From Beijerinckiaceae bacterium (GTDB lineage Bacteria; Pseudomonadota; Alphaproteobacteria; Rhizobiales; Beijerinckiaceae): a stretch of 15,906 bases of DNA. The DNA lies in contig DAICZI010000006.1 in assembly GCA_027311205.1 (NCBI GenBank), positions 1 through 15,906 of the forward strand, in the 5' to 3' direction. A program made the position numbers and the translations under genes. Numbering within the stretch: position 1 is the stretch's first letter; each line of letters starts with the position of its first letter. The notes beneath the pieces are model-generated. The model ran no database searches. It had not been told where the DNA came from and saw only the letters and a list, made by a program, of their open reading frames with translations. Positions 14,892 to 15,906 of this stretch are shown here, piece by piece.

Positions 14892-15859
14892 GCGCGCTCC
14901 TTGAAATACGGAATACCGGAAGCTTTGGGTGCGATGGCGGCACCGATGAAACCTGAAAGCAGGATCACCGTTGCCAGATAGGGCAGCGCCTGCACGGCCT
15001 GCACCGGCACTTTGCCGAGGCCAGGAATAACCAGGCCCTGCAACCTGTCGGCGATAGCATTGAGCAGGCCGAAAACCAGACAGGTTGCGAGCGCAGGCCA
15101 GGGCCGCCATTTGGAGAATACCAGCGCCGCCAGCGCGATAAAGCCGGTACCTGCTGTCATATCACGCAGAAAGCCCGCATTGGCCGCAACCGAAAGATAG
15201 GTGCCGCCAAGCCCGCAATAAAGCCCGCACAAAGCGACGCCGGCATAGCGCAGCCCGCGCACCGAAATCCCGGCGCTATCGACCGCAGCGGGGTTTTCGC
15301 CGACGGCGCGCAAGCGCAGCCCAAAGCGCGTGGCCTTCAGCACCCAGGCGGTGAGCGGCACAAGCGCCAGCGCGACATAGACCGGCAAGGCATGGCCTGA
15401 AATCACCTGCGCATAAAAAGGGCCGAACCACGGCACATGCGCCAGCGCATCACTTCCCGGCAGATGCAGCCCGCGAAACCGCGCCGCACCCGACAAAGGC
15501 GGGGTGCGCCCGCCATGGTGATACCAGGCATTGCCTACCAGCGCCGTGAGGCCGGAGGCGACCATATTCAGCGCCGCGCCCGAGACAATCTGGTTGCCAT
15601 GGCGATCAATCGCGGCATAGCCATGCGCCAGGGCCAGCGCCAGCGATGCCAGGATGCCGGCCGCGAGGCCCACATAGGCGCTGCCGCTGGCACTGGCGGC
15701 GACCGCCGCCGCAAAAGCCGCGACCAGCAGCTTGCCTTCAAGGGCGATATCGACAATGCCAGAGCGCTCTGACCACAGTCCCGCAAGGCAGGCGCAGAGC
15801 AGCGGCGTCGCATAATCCAGCGCCGCGCTGAGGCCAGAGGTGACGATGGCACCGTTCAT
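14888..15859 (-). CDS. ABC transporter permease, nucleoside/simple-sugar uptake type (NupQ-like)
   Basis: Inner-membrane permease of 323 residues in the BPD_transp_2 family, the second permease of BMP-type nucleoside ABC importers. It has about eight to nine hydrophobic segments. Conserved blocks include LWSERSGIVDIALEGKLLVAAF near residues 28-49 (typically SER-x-G-x-xNI-x-LEG), NQIVSGAALNMVASGLT near 89-105, and the cytoplasmic loop FGLRLRAVGENPAAVDSAGI near 177-196. Its place directly before cdd, PNP, deoC and deoA is the main evidence that the substrate is a nucleoside. The ATP-binding subunit and the binding lipoprotein are not in the window and are expected further upstream, beyond the right edge. 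Both ends overlap neighbours by four bases. Confidence 0.92.
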   Translation of the reverse strand: MNGAIVTSGLSAALDYATPLLCACLAGLWSERSGIVDIALEGKLLVAAFAAAVAASASGSAYVGLAAGILASLALALAHGYAAIDRHGNQIVSGAALNMVASGLTALVGNAWYHHGGRTPPLSGAARFRGLHLPGSDALAHVPWFGPFYAQVISGHALPVYVALALVPLTAWVLKATRFGLRLRAVGENPAAVDSAGISVRGLRYAGVALCGLYCGLGGTYLSVAANAGFLRDMTAGTGFIALAALVFSKWRPWPALATCLVFGLLNAIADRLQGLVIPGLGKVPVQAVQALPYLATVILLSGFIGAAIAPKASGIPYFKERA

Positions 15860-15906
15860 GCGGGCGTCTCCGCCGGGGCGCGGCCTGCCAGCAGCGCCCG
15901 GATATG
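15856..15906 (-). CDS. C-terminal end of an upstream gene, probably the first ABC permease (partial)
   Basis: Sixteen codons run from the right edge to a TGA at 15858-15856, encoding HIRALLAGRAPAETPA. The stop overlaps the next gene's ATG as ATGA, the same arrangement used by the following genes, which is why this is taken as a real gene end. By operon logic it should be the partner permease (NupP-like), but too little is visible to recognise it. Confidence 0.6.
   Translation of the reverse strand, partial: HIRALLAGRAPAETPA

Overview
The window looks like chromosomal DNA of an alphaproteobacterium, probably of the Hyphomicrobiales (Rhizobiales) type. GC content is high. ftsY is followed by the septation gene ispZ, an NAD-dependent fds formate dehydrogenase is present, and a nucleoside-uptake and salvage operon has an ABC permease directly before cdd, a trimeric PNP, deoC and deoA. 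No rRNA, tRNA, mobile element or CRISPR array is visible. Coding density is very high; the largest intergenic gap is 151 bases (4054-4204), and many neighbouring genes overlap by 1-4 bases.

Left block (1-4053, minus strand): fdsG-fdsB-fdsA, a cytoplasmic molybdenum/tungsten NAD+-linked formate dehydrogenase. FdsA runs off the left edge with 663 codons visible. Electrons would pass from the metal centre in FdsA through its Fe-S chain to the FMN/NAD site in FdsB, with FdsG carrying a [2Fe-2S] cluster.

Second block (4205-7532, minus strand): ftsY (SRP receptor), ispZ/yciB (septation membrane protein) and a mannitol 2-dehydrogenase/fructuronate reductase family enzyme, linked by 4-base overlaps. 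A 151-base gap with a weak hairpin and a short inverted repeat separates this block from fdsG.

Middle block (7607-11556): an RluA-type pseudouridine synthase (+), a small secreted CHRD-domain protein (+), a GT4 glycosyltransferase (-) and, divergent from it, a two-part protein with a formyltransferase-like N-terminal half and a GINT1-like beta-propeller C-terminal half (+). The last two form the most accessory-looking part of the window and probably act on a cell-surface glycan or glycolipid. A long imperfect hairpin lies between the converging CHRD and glycosyltransferase genes.

Right block (11563-15906, minus strand): in transcription order, the last 16 codons of an upstream gene (probably the first permease), a nucleoside-type ABC permease, cdd, PNP, deoC and deoA. 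Together they would import nucleosides, deaminate cytidine, phosphorolyse purine and pyrimidine nucleosides, and cleave deoxyribose 5-phosphate. No phosphopentomutase (deoB) is seen.

Most of the window is ordinary housekeeping and catabolic DNA, and I do not see a clearly new defence or mobile system. The points most worth a second look are the glycan gene pair, the PNP with proline where the phosphate-site histidine is expected, the coupling of a polyol dehydrogenase to ftsY-ispZ, and several clean inverted repeats in regulatory positions.
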